This document shows, piece by piece, positions 11,901 to 25,074 of a stretch of DNA of 64,000 nt (position 1 is its first letter; every line of letters begins with the position of its first letter). Location: positions 1 through 64,000 of the forward strand of contig MARA01000041.1 in NCBI GenBank assembly GCA_001792895.1. The letters are read 5' to 3'. Source of the stretch: Lentinus brumalis. Lineage: Eukaryota; Basidiomycota; Agaricomycetes; Polyporales; Polyporaceae. The notes beneath the pieces are model-generated. The model made no database searches and had not been told where the DNA came from. It worked only from the letters and a program-made list of their open reading frames with translations. The position numbers and the translations under genes were made by a program.

Positions 11901-12969
11901 CGAGGCGGACGCAGAGGACACACAACCGCCCGGCTACGCAACTATGGGACTCTCACATGACGCATGCATGATGTCGTCCCCAGTCCGCAGCCCGACATAT
12001 TGAAACACACGAAGAACACACAAGTGCGACTCACCATCCATGTTCGTGTTTCCCATCCGCGTGGACGTGCGAGACCACGGCGAGGATCTTCCTGCGCGGC
12101 ACGGTCGGCTCGTGGTCGGACCCAGACCAGGTCTCCTTCTCGGCCTCGTCTGCGATCCTGGGGACAGAGCGCGCGTCGATGGCGACCTTGACGTCCTCCG
12201 TCGGGCGGGTAATCTCTTGCGCGATGTCGAACGCGTCCGACATGATGCGCGTCGTTTCGTGGAGGTTCCACGACTCTCGTATGGCGACCGTCAAGCTCTA
12301 TACAGTCGCTGCCACCGGTCGGCCACTTCGTCAGAGTGTTCCGCAGCAAGCTCGGGAAGTCAGAAGTAAGCCAGAAGCGTAGAAGTTCAGTAGAAGACGT
12401 CGTGGTCGGTGTGCTGCAGGCCTGCCCGGGCGGCGTTTGGGGACCGCGCCGGCAATTGCCAGGGATGGATTCCACGCTTCCCCGCATAGGTCATCGGTGC
12501 GGTCGACATGACCTGCCGTGCTCCATCTTCTGCGCCTCTGACTGTCGCGCACTCGATCCCAGCTGTCCAGAGGCCGTGTCGAGGGGCGCGTCACAGCTCC
12601 CATTGGCCCGCCTCGACGCCCTTCGTCTCTTCGCTGCGTGCAAGGTGCGTCTCGTCCGCCCCTGTCCTACAGAGACAAGTGCGCCGCGTTCTCTGCTCGC
12701 AAATGGCAACGCTCCTGCCCGACGCAGCCAGCCAGCCCCGTCGCGCCTCTCGGCCATGGTAAGCATGCATATAGCCCGTCTCGCTCACACTTGGCTGCGT
12801 GCAGCTGTCGACGCGCAAGAGCTACAGCACGGTTTACTGACCGCGTCGGACCACTAGTACTGACGGACCCGTATAGACAGCTGCACACGGTACACGGAAC
12901 CAGTCCTCAAACTACGCGTCTCATACCCCCGCCGTCTGCGCCGCCTTCTTCTCCCGTCCCTCGCCAAGC

Positions 12970-13337
12970 ATGAATCTCCCACCCGTCCCCGCCGGTCTCA
13001 CACCTGCCCTCCTCTCCCGGTCCCTTCCTCGATCTCATACATCGCACGCCCATCTAGCGAATGCAGACGTCAGCTGTCAAGCACTCCCCGAACGTCGCGC
13101 AGAGCTACCGGCCTCTGCATACACCAGACCGCGTCGCTCGCCGAGCGAGACGCTACCCGCAGTACGTCAGTGCGAGTTCACACCCAACGTGCAGAACTCA
13201 CGCCTTTGCTCGCACGCACAGTCCAGGTCCGCGGTGTCTGCAAACGAAAACACGGCGCACGCTCAGCAAGCAACTGCACGCAGATGCGAAGGACGTACTC
13301 GGAGGCGGCGATGCCCGCGTCGGGCAGCAGCAAGGAG
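12970..13337 (+). pseudogene. Start-like coding block of the array unit (U2 as example)
   Basis: The ATG at 12970 follows a C/T-rich stretch typical of fungal 5' untranslated regions. Exon 12970-13161 (MNLPPVPAGLTPALLSRSLP...) ends at a GTACGT donor. Choosing the acceptor at 13226 gives exon 13227-13337 in frame with good codon use (VRGVCKRKHGARSASN...), ending at a GTGAGT donor. Equivalent ATGs lie at 4106, 21983, 31731 and 41487. Downstream, a further block with strong codon bias (VFIDVQP...RVAVLARRTSSTQ, about 32235-32330 in U4) is interrupted by different one-base gaps in U1, U2 and U3. I do not recognise the protein. This may be the 5' end of the gene whose tail is the 151-residue frame. 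Confidence 0.35.
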
Positions 13338-15228
13338 GTGAGTGCACGAATGAAGGCTGGGCGAGGGTGGACCGCGAGGAGGTGGTACAAGCCCCCACCA
13401 GGGCTGGGGAAGACAGGTGAGCGAGGTCCGGTGGGGAGCAGTGAGCGAGTGCTGACCCCGAGGGCGGCGCTCCAGCCGGTCTTTATCGACGTCCAACCCG
13501 CGCAAACATGGCACGCGTGGCCGTCCTCGCACGGCGCACGTCATCCACGCAGGTGCTCGCCTCCGTTCGCCGTCCCCCAGCGCTACGAACACCGCGTCGC
13601 GGTCTGCAACTCGGGACGGCGACGTACATACGGGCACTCTCGCAGCACGCGTACGGCCGTCGAGCGCGGTCCCCTGCGTCAGCCTCCTGCGTGCGCGCAT
13701 CCGATCATCGACTGTGGGGAACGTTCACGAGGACGAGCAGCTGCGCACCCTCAATCTCGCGGGACGACGGTCCTGCGCGGTCAGCACCCCGCAAGGTGCG
13801 TCTTCTCGCCAGCTCTCGTCGCCGTGCCGGAGATGGGAGATGGGAGATGGGAGACTCAGCCTGCGGTCCGCTGCGGCGACCGAGCCTGCAGTATCGAGCG
13901 AGCATCGCTGTCGCGCAGCTCGGACTGCCTGCGATGCGGTACGTCCAGGACCGGCCGGAGAACTTCGAAGACGGCTGGCATGGCGTCGGCAGGGACAGAT
14001 CCCGCCGTCGGCGGTGGTCGCGTCGACCCCCGCTTCCTGAATCCTGACCGTCGCTCCTCGATGCTGGGCGGGTTACTTGTCGGATCCGGGCGACTCCCGG
14101 GACGCTGGCAGCTGCCTGGAAGCCGCACGCGGCACTCCGCCGTGTACGTACGAGTACAGCTGGGCGACTCGGATTCGCGGCCAGCACTGAGCAGGGTGCC
14201 GTCACGGTACACGGTGATGCAGCACGCAGCACATGTTCGATCGCCTTGTACGTGTGCGAGTGCACGCCGCGCCGGGACCGGGACGACCTCTGCTCGCAAC
14301 AAAGACTCAGAGAGGCCCGGAGAGCGTCCGGAGTCCGGAGAGTCGAGACGGCGTCGATTGCCAAGGTTGACGTCTGCGAGGGATCACTGCATGTTGGCCG
14401 ACCCTGAGGCTCGAGGACCGAGGTGCTCGCATACAGCAACAGAGCCTTACACGGTGTTACTGTAGCTACGGGTGTGCCGTGACGTGCGTGCGATCCGCGT
14501 AGGTACTTTGTATCCGAGTCTTCGCCCGCAATGACATGATGTGACGCCCGAATATTCCCTTTGTGCGAGAGTTCAGTTGTTATCGGCAGCGCGGGCTCGC
14601 GGCTTGTTTGGAAGGTTCCATGCCTTGCGGCTTGTAGGGCACACTCGCGCTGTGTTGCGACATGGCAGAGAGGACTCGCTGAAGTTGTGCTCGTAGGTAG
14701 CCTTCTCGCGAGGTTCAGTCTGCCAGTGCCCGGGAGATTGAGCAGACGCAGTGCGGCGCATCGCGCCAGTGCGTTTTAACCGTGGCCATCCGAGCGGCAG
14801 CAACGTCCGCTTTGACACCGGATCGTGTGGAGACCGTAGTAGTTTCCGGGATTAGTACACGGTGCGAGCTCAACCTGCAGACCACTGGGACGAGGACCAA
14901 GATGGGACATCCTGGTTGTCTTCGATGTACATACCAATTCATATATTCTGAGGCTCTTGAAACAGCCTGAGCTACCGCTGCGGCGCAAATGAAGATGCAC
15001 TCGTCCACTTCTTGGGTGCTGGCCTGGTGCTGGAGCCTGCCACGCCGTGCGAATCGCCTCCGAGTCGGACATAAAGGCCGTATTTCGGGACGACCTGACG
15101 TCGGAATGCAGTCTTGCAGAGCTCCCTGTTTCCTTACTCCCACCCAGACGGCTGCAGCACGAGGTGGGCAAGCAGCACAGCGGCCTGACGGTATCACTCA
15201 TTGTGCACAGTACCCCGCAGTCCACAGG

Positions 15229-15748
15229 ATGAACTACGACCAGCGCGTCGCTTGGATTCGCGCTAGACTCTGCAGGATCATCACAAGACGTCTTCGTGAG
15301 TGTGCTTCGAGCCGCCGCGGTGCGGTTTCCCACTGGCAGATCCAACTGACCTTCCTGCAGGTGAGACCACCGGGAACACCGCAGCCCAGATGCACTACAA
15401 GACATACTGGCCGCACATCGTCCAGAAGTACGGCATCGTCGTCGACCGCTGGCCGGTCGAACTCGTCCCGTTCGGCGAGCCCAGCAGCGTATCCGGCCGC
15501 CTCGCCCTCCTCGAGCTCCTCTGGATCTGGTGGAAACGCCGTGCGACGCGCTTCCGGCACGCAACCGCCGCAGAGATGGCCGCGTTCGAAGCAGCAGGCT
15601 TGTTTGACAAGCCGGCGCGCAAGAGACGATCCGACTACGACGTCGCGAGAGGACGGCGGCGCGACCCTGCTACTCGGTCGAAAAGTTGAGGATGCGGGTC
15701 ATCAAGACCCCTGCTGTCGTCCCAGACGGCGCTGACGACTCGGAGTAG
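15229..15748 (+). pseudogene. Frameshifted copy of the 151-residue frame (U2)
   Basis: Same two-exon layout. The intron donor is GTGAGT, better than in the other units. One base is missing near 15682 (TCGAAAAGTT here against TCGAAGAAGTT), so the frame stops early, after RSKS. An in-frame upstream segment, RIASESDIKAVFRDDLTSE (about 15050-15110), ends at a GTGAGC-like donor and suggests that the gene originally began further upstream. Confidence 0.6.
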
Positions 15749-18700
15749 GGGATCTTCTATCGTATTGTCAAGTACATAGTACAGTACATGTGTACATAGA
15801 GTGTCCGTCCGATGAGTGGACTCCCGGACGAGTACTCAGGGTACATACCAATATCATCTCAGGCCCGGGACTCATACCCGCGCCGTTCGCGAGAGTGCAT
15901 GACTGGAAGCAGGCTTGGGAATTGCGAGACGGCTGTACGGCAGCGGTCCGGGACTCGTTCTTGGGCTGTTCGCAAGAATGTATCGCGAGGCGGTCGGGCC
16001 AAGTACCACAGCTACAGAGCTCGTGAAGGCGGACCCCGGCCGCGTGCCAGACACCTGAACAGCGAAACAGGTGCAGTTGCATGTGCATGGGCTGTTGGTG
16101 CGTGAGGAATGGTGCGGCGATGTCGGCAGGGGCATGCGAGTACAAGGACGTAATACACCATGAGGAGCTTGACCGCGGCCTCCGGATGAGCATGTCCGTA
16201 ACAATCCAGCCTGGCGAGCACGAACCACTTCTTCAGACTATTCTCTCGTACCCCGGATGCAGGTGGAGCCGCTGCAGGCGACGAAGTGTCTGCGGTTCAG
16301 CTCTTCTCTGGTTGCTCTGGTGTACTACTAGTACCTACCAGAATGATAGTCGCCGCGTCGAGCTTCAGCGTGCACTGGCACAGAATGTACCACATTGAAC
16401 GGACCGAGTTGCGCATGAGATCGGTGCAGGGCACATCTGGCGCCGCGTGAGAGATCCAGCGGTCCCTGCGCCGGGACGCTTGACAGCGGGCTGCAGATCG
16501 AGGTCAGAGACTGTGAGACGGAGCAACGGGTGTCGTGCAAGAGCCTTCCGGCCAGAGAGAGACTTCAATGTGTGCTTACCTGTGCGCACGGCTGCATACA
16601 CAGTCTTGCATTGTGCGAGATCCATGGTGTTCTGGTTCGCTCGAAGTGCCGCGCGAACTTCACGCGTCCCGATCCCAGCTAGGTATCAGCCCGGGCCACG
16701 GCATTGACGTCGCCTCTGGATCCGCGCGGAGGTATTGTAGGTAGTGTTCCGAAGAGGACCGTCGCTGGCGAGCCAATGACTGAGCAGCTACACACCATCA
16801 TGCTCAGCAATAGTCCTCCATGTTCTACCTCTCCCATGCCGTGCGTCTTGACCATTGAACCTGACGTGTGGCTTCAAGGACTGCAGTGCGAGCTTGTCTC
16901 GAGATTATCGCGGAGAAGGCATCTGTATGAAGGTCCTGATCACTTGCCTTCTGAGATAGCGCATGCGGGAGCCGGTCGCCATCAGAACACCACAAAGGCA
17001 ACGTCCATGACAGGTCAGCCCGCCTCGGGAGTCCGCGTCCGATGCGAGAAACTACTGACGGGAGACTACACATGGTAGGCTCTGCCTGTACCGTTGCGGC
17101 GGGAGTTCGCTCAACGCAAAGCTGCTGAGCGGAGTGGGTGAATAGTTTCGAGGTATATCGCAACAGACTGCATACGGGCTGTGCACATCGAGTAGCATGT
17201 GCCCGAAACCTCGTGGATGTTGCCGCAGTAACGTCCCGGACGGGCCTTCGCGTCTCGACACCGGTTGAGACCTGTCAGGACACAGATCGGGTGGCGGCTC
17301 GACCGTTGTAAGCAGGCTCTGTGAACACGTCAGTCTGAGCCGCGGACCGTGATCCTGGCAGCGCCTTGCGCTTCCTCCCGAGCCTCTGTTGTCTACATAT
17401 GTCCAGGAACTGGTTCAGCACAATCCCAGAGCATGGTCCTTGATCAACGAGAGACATACCGGAGAGCGTGCGCTGTTGCGCTGCTTCTGAGATCATCCAG
17501 AGACGGGTGTCGGCTCGAGGAATGGCTGACACACAGCCGGTGTCGACGGATAGCCATCGTGGTTTGCCCACCAGTCTCAGGGCTGCACGTCCGGCTAAAG
17601 ATGGAGGAAAGTACGTACCTTCAGAGATCATGCTGCTGCAATACCATCCTCAGGATGTGGTGCTCGAAGCCTGCAAGTTCGTCTTGACAAACCTCTCGCG
17701 CTGCCAGTGCCCCGTGCATCTCGTTGTGTCCAGAGAGCGCGGCAACGTAGAAAGCGTCCAGATGGCTGAAAGAGAGCGGCCGAGCAACGCGGCGCAGGGA
17801 CGGAATGGCCGGCCGGATTGTAGCGGTCTGCAAGCGAGAACTTCTTCAATCACGATGCTCACCTAGTCCTTCTCTTCCGGGAGCCGTGCAGACTCGGAGC
17901 GACCGTCTCATGACCCGTTCGCTGCGTGGAGGACGCTGAGGACGGCTTCTCGATGTGTATATTCGCACTGAATGCAGGAGCAGGGCGTGCTGCTCCGTCA
18001 GGTGCACGACGGTTGGTTCCCGAGCTCACGGACAGGTGTGGAGGAGAGTGCGGAACCCCGTGTCCATGACGCATACGCGTGTAGCGAGCTGTCCCGAGTC
18101 CGCTGTCGACGGTCGTGTGCAGGCATGGCTCAGCGGCGATAGTGAGCGAACCGAGCACGCCCGAGTCCTAGCCCGATTCGTCAGCCAGATGGCAGGGCAT
18201 CGAGCCCGAGTAGACGCACCAGATATCGCATCACAGCACCCTGAGGGTTCCCAGCGACGAAGGATATCGGCGAGACCGCGCCGGAGGTGTTCAGTACGGC
18301 GATGCTTCCTGCCACGCGTTGTCAGTGATTGCGTAGGCGTGTGCAGGCGAGCCAGCGCGTTGCGAACCTTCACGGACTCTCGATTGACGTCTGCGCCCGA
18401 TGAATATGCCACCGCAGCGAGCGAAGAGCCGCCTTTCGGAACAACTGTCCGTCCTCCAGGTATGTTGCTGAACGACGCAAGACATTGGCCTATGCCGGGT
18501 GCCGGGTGCCGGGCGCCGCAGCGAGGTAGACGCAGCTCGAGATGAGAGTCGACCAGGCGGAAAGCGGAGGGGTTCGATCTGCGTGCGTGACGCCGTCCGA
18601 ATATCGAGCCGCTGGAGTGTCTGTGCGAGCGGGTTCGTCAGCCACCCATTGTCCGAACAAGCTGAGTGGGCTGCTCGCGGCTGGCCCCGTGCGAGCTCTC

Positions 18701-19509
18701 CCAGGCACTGCAAGATGCCGCGGCGGAGACGGCCTCTGCTGGTATATCCGCCATGCCGGCGCCCCTGGGAATTGGAGCGTCAACGAAAGAGTCCTGCAAG
18801 ACACGTCAACCCAAAGTCTGAAGACCGTACGGAAGTACTGTGCGGCGGCGCCGGGCGGGAGGTCTGCAGTCGGTCGAGTCGGCATACTGGCTGCGTGGAG
18901 GGTGAGCGTTCAGGCCGCGTGTGCAAGCGTGCGTCGAGCCGTCCGAGGCCTGCGCAAGCGTCCGAAGAGCGAGCGGTGCTGCTGGCCCCAGGCGAGATTG
19001 TGCGATCCGGGGTATCGAGTGCGGCGCCCTGTGGAGTCCGTCAACAGGAACAGCTGCACGACAAATGCAGGCACTTGCCTGCCGCTGTCTCTCGACGCGC
19101 AACGGTGTGCATCTTGTCCGGGGCCGCAGTGCAGCGCTCGAGGACCGTCCGCGAATCTCGAGTGCGCCGCCCGAGATCCCAGCGCGGTATCGGGCAGATC
19201 CCTCCAGCTCCAGCTCCTCCTCCCCCTCCTCTCCCTCTGGCTCCCACTCCAGCACAGAGCGGCGACGAGGAGCAGGGGCAGCACGCCGCCGCCCCGCTGG
19301 ACACTGCCCGCGAATCCCCGTGGGGTACAGCTGCTAGCGTGTGTGCAGGCCCACTCCTCCCCTGGGGTATAGCGTGTGTGCAGGCCCCTTTCTCGCCCTG
19401 TTATCGCCCGACGTCCGTTCGACGTCCGCTCCCCGCTGCGAGGCGCCGATCGGAGAGACGAAATATATTCCAGAGAACACACAACCGCCTGCCGCGGTTG
19501 GGACATGGA

Positions 19510-19629
19510 GATCGAAAAGCCGTGTATTATTGGGAAGGCATGCTCAACGACGTAGTCCTCCGGTATGGTATGCACCAACGGCGGCTTGTGGGTGAAGACG
19601 AAGACGCTGAGGAAATGCGAGTTCAGTAG
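19510..19629 (+). pseudogene. Conserved coding-like block ending EEMRVQ (U2 as example)
   Basis: An open segment, DRKAVYYWEGMLNDVVLRYG followed by an acidic end and a TAG, recurs in all units: about 10520-10640, 29254-29373, 39001-39120 and 48790-48909. U1 has lost one base (GAGAAATGC). The opposite strand is also open here, so coding on the plus strand is likely but not proven. No family recognised. Confidence 0.3.
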
Positions 19630-20771
19630 ACCGTCTCTAGCAATCGAGTGCGTGACATCACGCCTTGAAAATTCACAGAAAAAAATGTCGGTCCATACGC
19701 AGAGAACACTCGCAACCCCCGAGCGCCGCCGACATCAAGGGCCCCGTTCGAGAGTTCGCCACTCTATAGCTCATCGCCATGACCGCAGTCTCACGACGTC
19801 GGGCCAAGACGCAGCAGGACGGAGAGCCATCCCTCACGACTGGCATATGAACTGCCACGTGTCAAAACTGTGCTTCACGGCCCTCCAGCGATTCCGAGAG
19901 CGCACATACGAGCCGAATGAGCTACGCGACGTCCCCAAAGTACCGCATTGAGCACGAGCAGGGCAGCCGTTCCACGAGCGGACACGATGTCTATCTGTCT
20001 ATCAGCCGACGGCTACCACAACACGCATGCAGCGCGCTCCGACAACGGTCGCACTCCTGTATGCCGGCCACCTCGGAGAGACATCGTCCCGCACCCACGG
20101 GCACAGGCACAGACGTGGCCGCTGCAATCGTAGGTTGTGCTCGAGGCGGTCCACGGTGCACGAGTCAGGTCTCAGCAGTCCGCACGCGCACTACCTCCGC
20201 TATAATGCACAGGGACGGGCTGTTGGAAAGCCTCGCCTCCGACCGCAGTCGCGTATTGTCGCCCGAGCGAGCCCACTATCGAACCATGCCCCACGGAAGT
20301 ATGTAGGAGACGGCAGGACTCCGACGATCGACACGTATCACAGCTGCTGCATGCAGCATTCGCGCTCCTTGGCACGTCGCAGGCGACCCGAGCCTAGCAT
20401 CAAGGGGGGCTGTTAATGCGGTTTGCACAGAAGTCAAGGAACGGGTCATGGGCAGCCAATGAAGACTCGGTTCTGTCATCCAACAGGCCTCCTCATAACC
20501 CGGTTCAAGGCTTGGCCAGCTCGGCACTTTGCATCCATCATGAGCTGCTCCGGGACAACAGACCCGATGTTAAGGGAGTTCAGTGCCTCGACAGGTCACC
20601 GCGGGTCCTATCCGGAGACCCGACCTGTTCCAACGACATCCCTGCTACTGCGACTGGCCTGCATGCGGTAGGCACCGACCACGACAACAGGAGGCGAGTA
20701 CACGACCGAAGTTGAGGACGTGAAGTAAGCAAGCTACGACTACGTCCACCGAAATTCGCGCACTATACTAG

Positions 20772-20990
20772 TACAAGGCAGTCGCGCTGAGAAGAGCACG
20801 GGAGGATGACCTATCCCTGTATGGCCTCCCTACTCCAATGCCCTCATCATGCGGCCTCCTGGAGGGTTACGACCAGACAACTGCCTGCCGGGACACCGAT
20901 GATAATCGTTCGCGACTTCGAGGCGGACGCAGAGGACACACAACCGCCCGGCTACGCAACTATGGGACTCTCACATGACGCATAGCATGA
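20772..20990 (+). pseudogene. Conserved coding-like block near unit right end (U2 as example)
   Basis: After a 47-50 base intron-like stretch (20724 or 20727 to 20771, starting GTGAAGTAAGC and ending TACTAG), the frame reads YKAVALRRAREDDLSLYGLP and onward. A second frame over the same bases gives GGLRPDNCLPGHPMIIVRDF and ends GLSHDA with a TAG. U2 lacks one C relative to the other units, which changes where the first frame stops. Equivalent blocks are at about 11757, 30516, 40266 and 50061. No family recognised. Confidence 0.3.
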
Positions 20991-23900
20991 TGTCGTCCCC
21001 CAGTCCCGCAGCCCGAACATAAAGAACACGAAGAACACACAAGTGCGACTCACCATCCATGTTCGTGTTTCCCATCCGCGTGGACGTGCGAGACCACGGC
21101 GAGGATCTTCCTGCGCGGCACGGTCGGCTCGTGGTCGGACCCAGACCAGGTCTCCTTCTCGGCCTCGTCTGCGATCCTGGGGACAGAGCGCGCGTCGATG
21201 GCGACCTTGACGTCCTCCGTCGGGCGGGTAATCTCTTGCGCGATGTCGAACGCGTCCGACATGATGCGCGTCGTTTCGTGGAGGTTCCACGACTCTCGTA
21301 TGGCGACCGTCAAGCTCTATACAGTCGCTGCCACCGGTCGGCCACTTCGCAGAGTGTTCCGCAGCAAGCTCGGGAAGTCAGAAGTAAGCCAGAAGCGTGG
21401 AAGTTCAGTAGAAGACGTCGTGGTCGGTGTGCTGCAGGTCTATCGTGCGCGGCGTTTGGGTCCCGAGGAGACGCGCCGGCAATTGCCAGGGATGGACTTC
21501 CCACGCTTCCCCGCATAGGTCATCGGTGCGGTCGACCTCGCCGCGCTCCATCTTCTGCGCCTCTGACTGTCGCGCACTCGATCCAGCTGTCCAGAGGCCG
21601 TGTCGAGGGGCGCGTCAACAGCTCCCATTGGCCCGCCTCGACGCCCTTCGTCTCTTCGCTGCGTGCAAGGTGCGTCTCGTCGCCCCTGTCCTACAGAGAC
21701 AGCGCCGCGTTCTCTGCTCGCAAATGGCAACGCTCCTGCCCGACGCAGCCAAGCCAGCCCCGTCGCGCCATGGTAAGCATGCATATAGCCCGTCTCGCTC
21801 ACACTTGGCTGCGTGCAGCTGTCGACGCGCAAGAGCTACAGCACGGTTACTGACCGCGTCGGACCACTAGTACTGACGGACCCGTATAGACAGCTGCACA
21901 CGGTACACGCAACCAGTCCTCAAACTACGCGTCTCATACCCCCGCCGTCTGCGCCGCCTTCTTCTCCCGTCCCTCGCCAAGCATGAATCTCCCACCCGTC
22001 CCCGCCGGTCTCACACCTGCTCCTCTCCCGGTCCCTTCCTCGATCTCATATATCGCACGCCCATCTAGCGAATGCAGACGTCAGCTGTCAAGCACTCCCC
22101 GAACGTCGCGCAGACGTACCGGCCTCTGCATACACCAGACCGCGTCGCTCGCCGAGCGAGACGCTACCCACAGTACGTCAGTGCGAGTTCACACCCAACG
22201 TGCAGAACTCACGCCTTTGCTCGCACGCACAGTCCAGGTCCGCGGTGTCTGCAAACGAAAACACGGCGCACGCACTCTCAGCAAGCAACTGCACGCAGAT
22301 GCGAAGGACGTACTCGGAGGCGGCGATGCCCGCGTCGGGCAGCAGCAAGGAGGTGAGTGCGGAGGTGAGTGCACGAGCTGAAGGCTGGGCGAGGGTGGAC
22401 CGCGAGGAGGTGGTACAAGACCGCCCAGGGCTGGGGAAGACAGGTGAGCGAGGTCAGTGAGCAGTGAGCGAGTGCTGACCCCGAGGGCGGCGCTCCAGCC
22501 GGTCTTTATCGACGTCCAACCTCGCGCAAACATGGCACGCGTGGCCGTCCTCGCACGGCGCACGTCATCCACGCAGGTGCTCGCCTCCGTGTCGCCGTCC
22601 CCCAGCGCTACGAACACCGCGTCGCGGTCTGCAACTCGGGACGGCGACGTACATACTCACGGGTACTCTCGCAGCACGCGTACGGCCGTCGAGCGCGGTC
22701 CCCTGCGTCAGCCTCCTGCGTGCGCGCATCCGATCATCGACTGTGGGGAACGTTCACGAGGACGAGCAGCTGCGCACCCTCATGATCTCGAGGGACGACG
22801 GTCCTGCGCGGTCAGCACCCCGCAAGGTGCGTCTTCTCGCCAGCTCTCGTCGCCGTGCCGGGGATGGGAGATGGGAGACTCAGCCTGCGAGTCCGCTGCG
22901 GCGACCGAGCCTGCAGTATCGAGCGAGCATCGCTGTCGCGCAGCTCGGACTGCGCTGCGATGCGGTACGTCCAGGACCGGCCGGAGAACTTCGAAGACGA
23001 CTGGCATGGCGTCGGCAGGGACAGATCCCGCCGTCGGCGGTGGTCGCGTCGACCCCCGCTTCCTGAATCCTGATCCTGACCGTCGCTCCTCGATGCTGGG
23101 CGGGGTTTACTTGTCGGATCCGGGCGACTCCCGGGACGCTGGCAGCTGCCTGGAAGCCGCACGCGGCACTCCGCCGTGTAACGTACGAGTACAGCTGGGC
23201 GACTCGGATTCGCGGCCAGCACTGAGCAGTGGACCAGACGTCGTGGGTGCCGTCACGGTACACGGTGATGCAGCACGCAGCACATGTTCGATCGCCGCGA
23301 GTGCACGCCGCGCCGGGACCGGGACGACCTCTGCTCGCAACAAGAGACTCAGAGAGGCCCGGAGAGCGTCCGGAGTCCAGAGTCCAGACGGCGTCGATTG
23401 CCAAGGTTGACGTCTGCGAGGGATCACTGCATGTTGGCCGACCCTGAGGCTCGAGGCTCGAGGTACTCGCATACAGCAACAGAGCCTTGACGGTGTTACT
23501 GTAGCTACCGGGTGTGCCGTGACGTGCGTGCGATCCGCGTAGGTACTCTGTATCCGAGTCTTCGCCCGCAATGACATGCTGTGACGCCCGAATATTCCCT
23601 TTGTGCGAGAGTTCAGGTTGTTATCGGCAGCGCGGGCTCGTGGCTTCGTTTGGAAGGTTTCATGCCTTGCGAGCTTGTGAGGCACACTCGCGCTGTGTGC
23701 CATGCGACATGGCAGAGAGGACTCGCCGAAGTTGTGCTCGTAGGTAGCCTTCTCGCGAGGTTCAGTCTGGCCCGGGAGATTGAGCAGACGCAGTGCGGCG
23801 CATCGCGCCAGTGCGTTTGGACCGTGGCCATCCGGGCGGCAGCAACGTCCGCTTTGACACCGGATCGTGTGGAGACCGTAGTAGGTTCCGGGATTAGTAC

Positions 23901-24240
23901 ATACTACAAGGTGCGAGCTCAACCTGCAGACCACTGGGACGAGGACCAAGACGGGACATCCTGGTCTGTCTTCAATGTACATACCAGTTCATATATTCTG
24001 AGGCTCTCCCGGGTGAAACAGCTACCGCTGCGGCGCAAATGAAGATGCACTCGTCCACTTCTTGGGTGCTGGCCTGGTGCTGGAGCCTGCGCCGTGCGAA
24101 TCGCCTCCGAGTCGGACATGAAGGCCGTATTTCGGGACGACCTGACGTCGGAATGCAGTCTTGCAGAGCTCCCTGTTTCCTTACTCTGACCCAGACGGCT
24201 GCAGCACGAGGTGAGCAAGCAGCGCAGCAGCAGTCTGACG

Positions 24241-25028
24241 TAGTGATGTGCAGAGCCCGGCTCGGCTCAAAAGCCGCGGCTACGGCTCGGCTTCGAGAGC
24301 TACGGCCTGACGATACCTCAGGCCGAGCTCTCCAAGACGGCTCGGGCTCAGCTCGAGCTCGGCTCGGCCTGAGCCGGAGCCCACAGGTGGCAGCGGGCGC
24401 TCTTTCCCGGCCACCCTCGTGCGCTGCCAGAGCACAAAAACCCGCAACGAGACGCGTAGGTGGACGCGTTTCGTCACTCTCCACCTCTGCCCTGCCCTCC
24501 CGGGGTGCTCAACATGAGGAAGAGCGAGGAGACGCGTCCTCGGACGTATCTCCCGTCGCTCGAAACTCACAGATTCAATGAGGCTCTGCAAAGAGACGCG
24601 TCCAACGGCGCGTCTCGTTGACCTCCGTTTCTGCCCCGCCCTCCAGCGCTGCAAGAGCGTGAAGAACTGCGACCAGACGCGTCGAATGACGCGTCTCATC
24701 GCCATCGTCCTCTGTCCCAGGCCTGGACATGCGCTCAGTCCCGGGAGATTGATAGAGCGGGCCCCAAAGGGTGTTCCTGTAGAAGAAGATGTGAGTATCC
24801 TTGAGGAGACGACTGTTTACTCACTCGAAATCAGTCGCAGATCTCAGTCATCGCTCACCCTACACCAGCGCCTTCAAGCCCGAGCTTGAGAGCCCGGCTC
24901 GAGCTCACAGTGGTCGTGAGCCGAGCCGTCAGGCTCTCCAGGCCGCCTCGAAAGCTCGGCTCGGCTCGGCCTCAAGACGGCCGGCTTGGGGAGCCTGACG
25001 GCTCGAGGCCGGGCTCGTCACATCACTA
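24241..25028. mobile_element. Non-autonomous hAT element in U3
   Basis: 788 bases. Ends are imperfect inverted repeats: left TAGTGATGTGCAGAGCCCGG, and right, read inward on the other strand, TAGTGATGTGACGAGCCCGG. It is flanked by a perfect 8-base target duplication, GTCTGACG, at 24233-24240 and 25029-25036. An 8-base duplication with TAGNG-type ends is the hAT signature. No transposase is encoded. Subterminal regions are rich in CTCGGCTCGG-type repeats, and the interior has six ACGCGT motifs, some in inverted pairs. U1 and U2 have the uninterrupted site. Confidence 0.92.
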
Positions 25029-25074
25029 GTCTGACGGTATCGCTAATTGTGCACAGTACCCCACAGTCCACAGG

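Larger units (their letters stand above)
3696..12559. repeat. Array unit U1 (8.86 kb)
   Basis: Leftmost unit. It lacks the hAT element (empty site near 6340), has one copy of a 9-base GGGAGAT-type microrepeat near 4984 where other units have two or three, and carries a one-base deletion in the 151-residue frame near 6720. It keeps a stretch of about 30 bases near 9170-9195 that U3 and U4 have lost. Confidence 0.9.
12560..21583. repeat. Array unit U2 (9.02 kb)
   Basis: It also lacks the hAT element (empty site near 15187). It has three copies of the GGGAGAT microrepeat near 13832-13855, and a one-base deletion near 15682 that truncates the 151-residue frame. Relative to the other units it lacks 7-8 bases near 17250. 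Confidence 0.9.

Noticed and set aside
22880..23982. Long minus-strand frames in U3-U5 (up to 291 codons)
   Set aside because: They are opposite better plus-strand frames, lack splice or codon support, and their identity across units only reflects identical DNA.
24280..24889. Open frames inside the hAT element
   Set aside because: They are short, low in complexity from CTCGGCTCGG repeats, and show no transposase motif.
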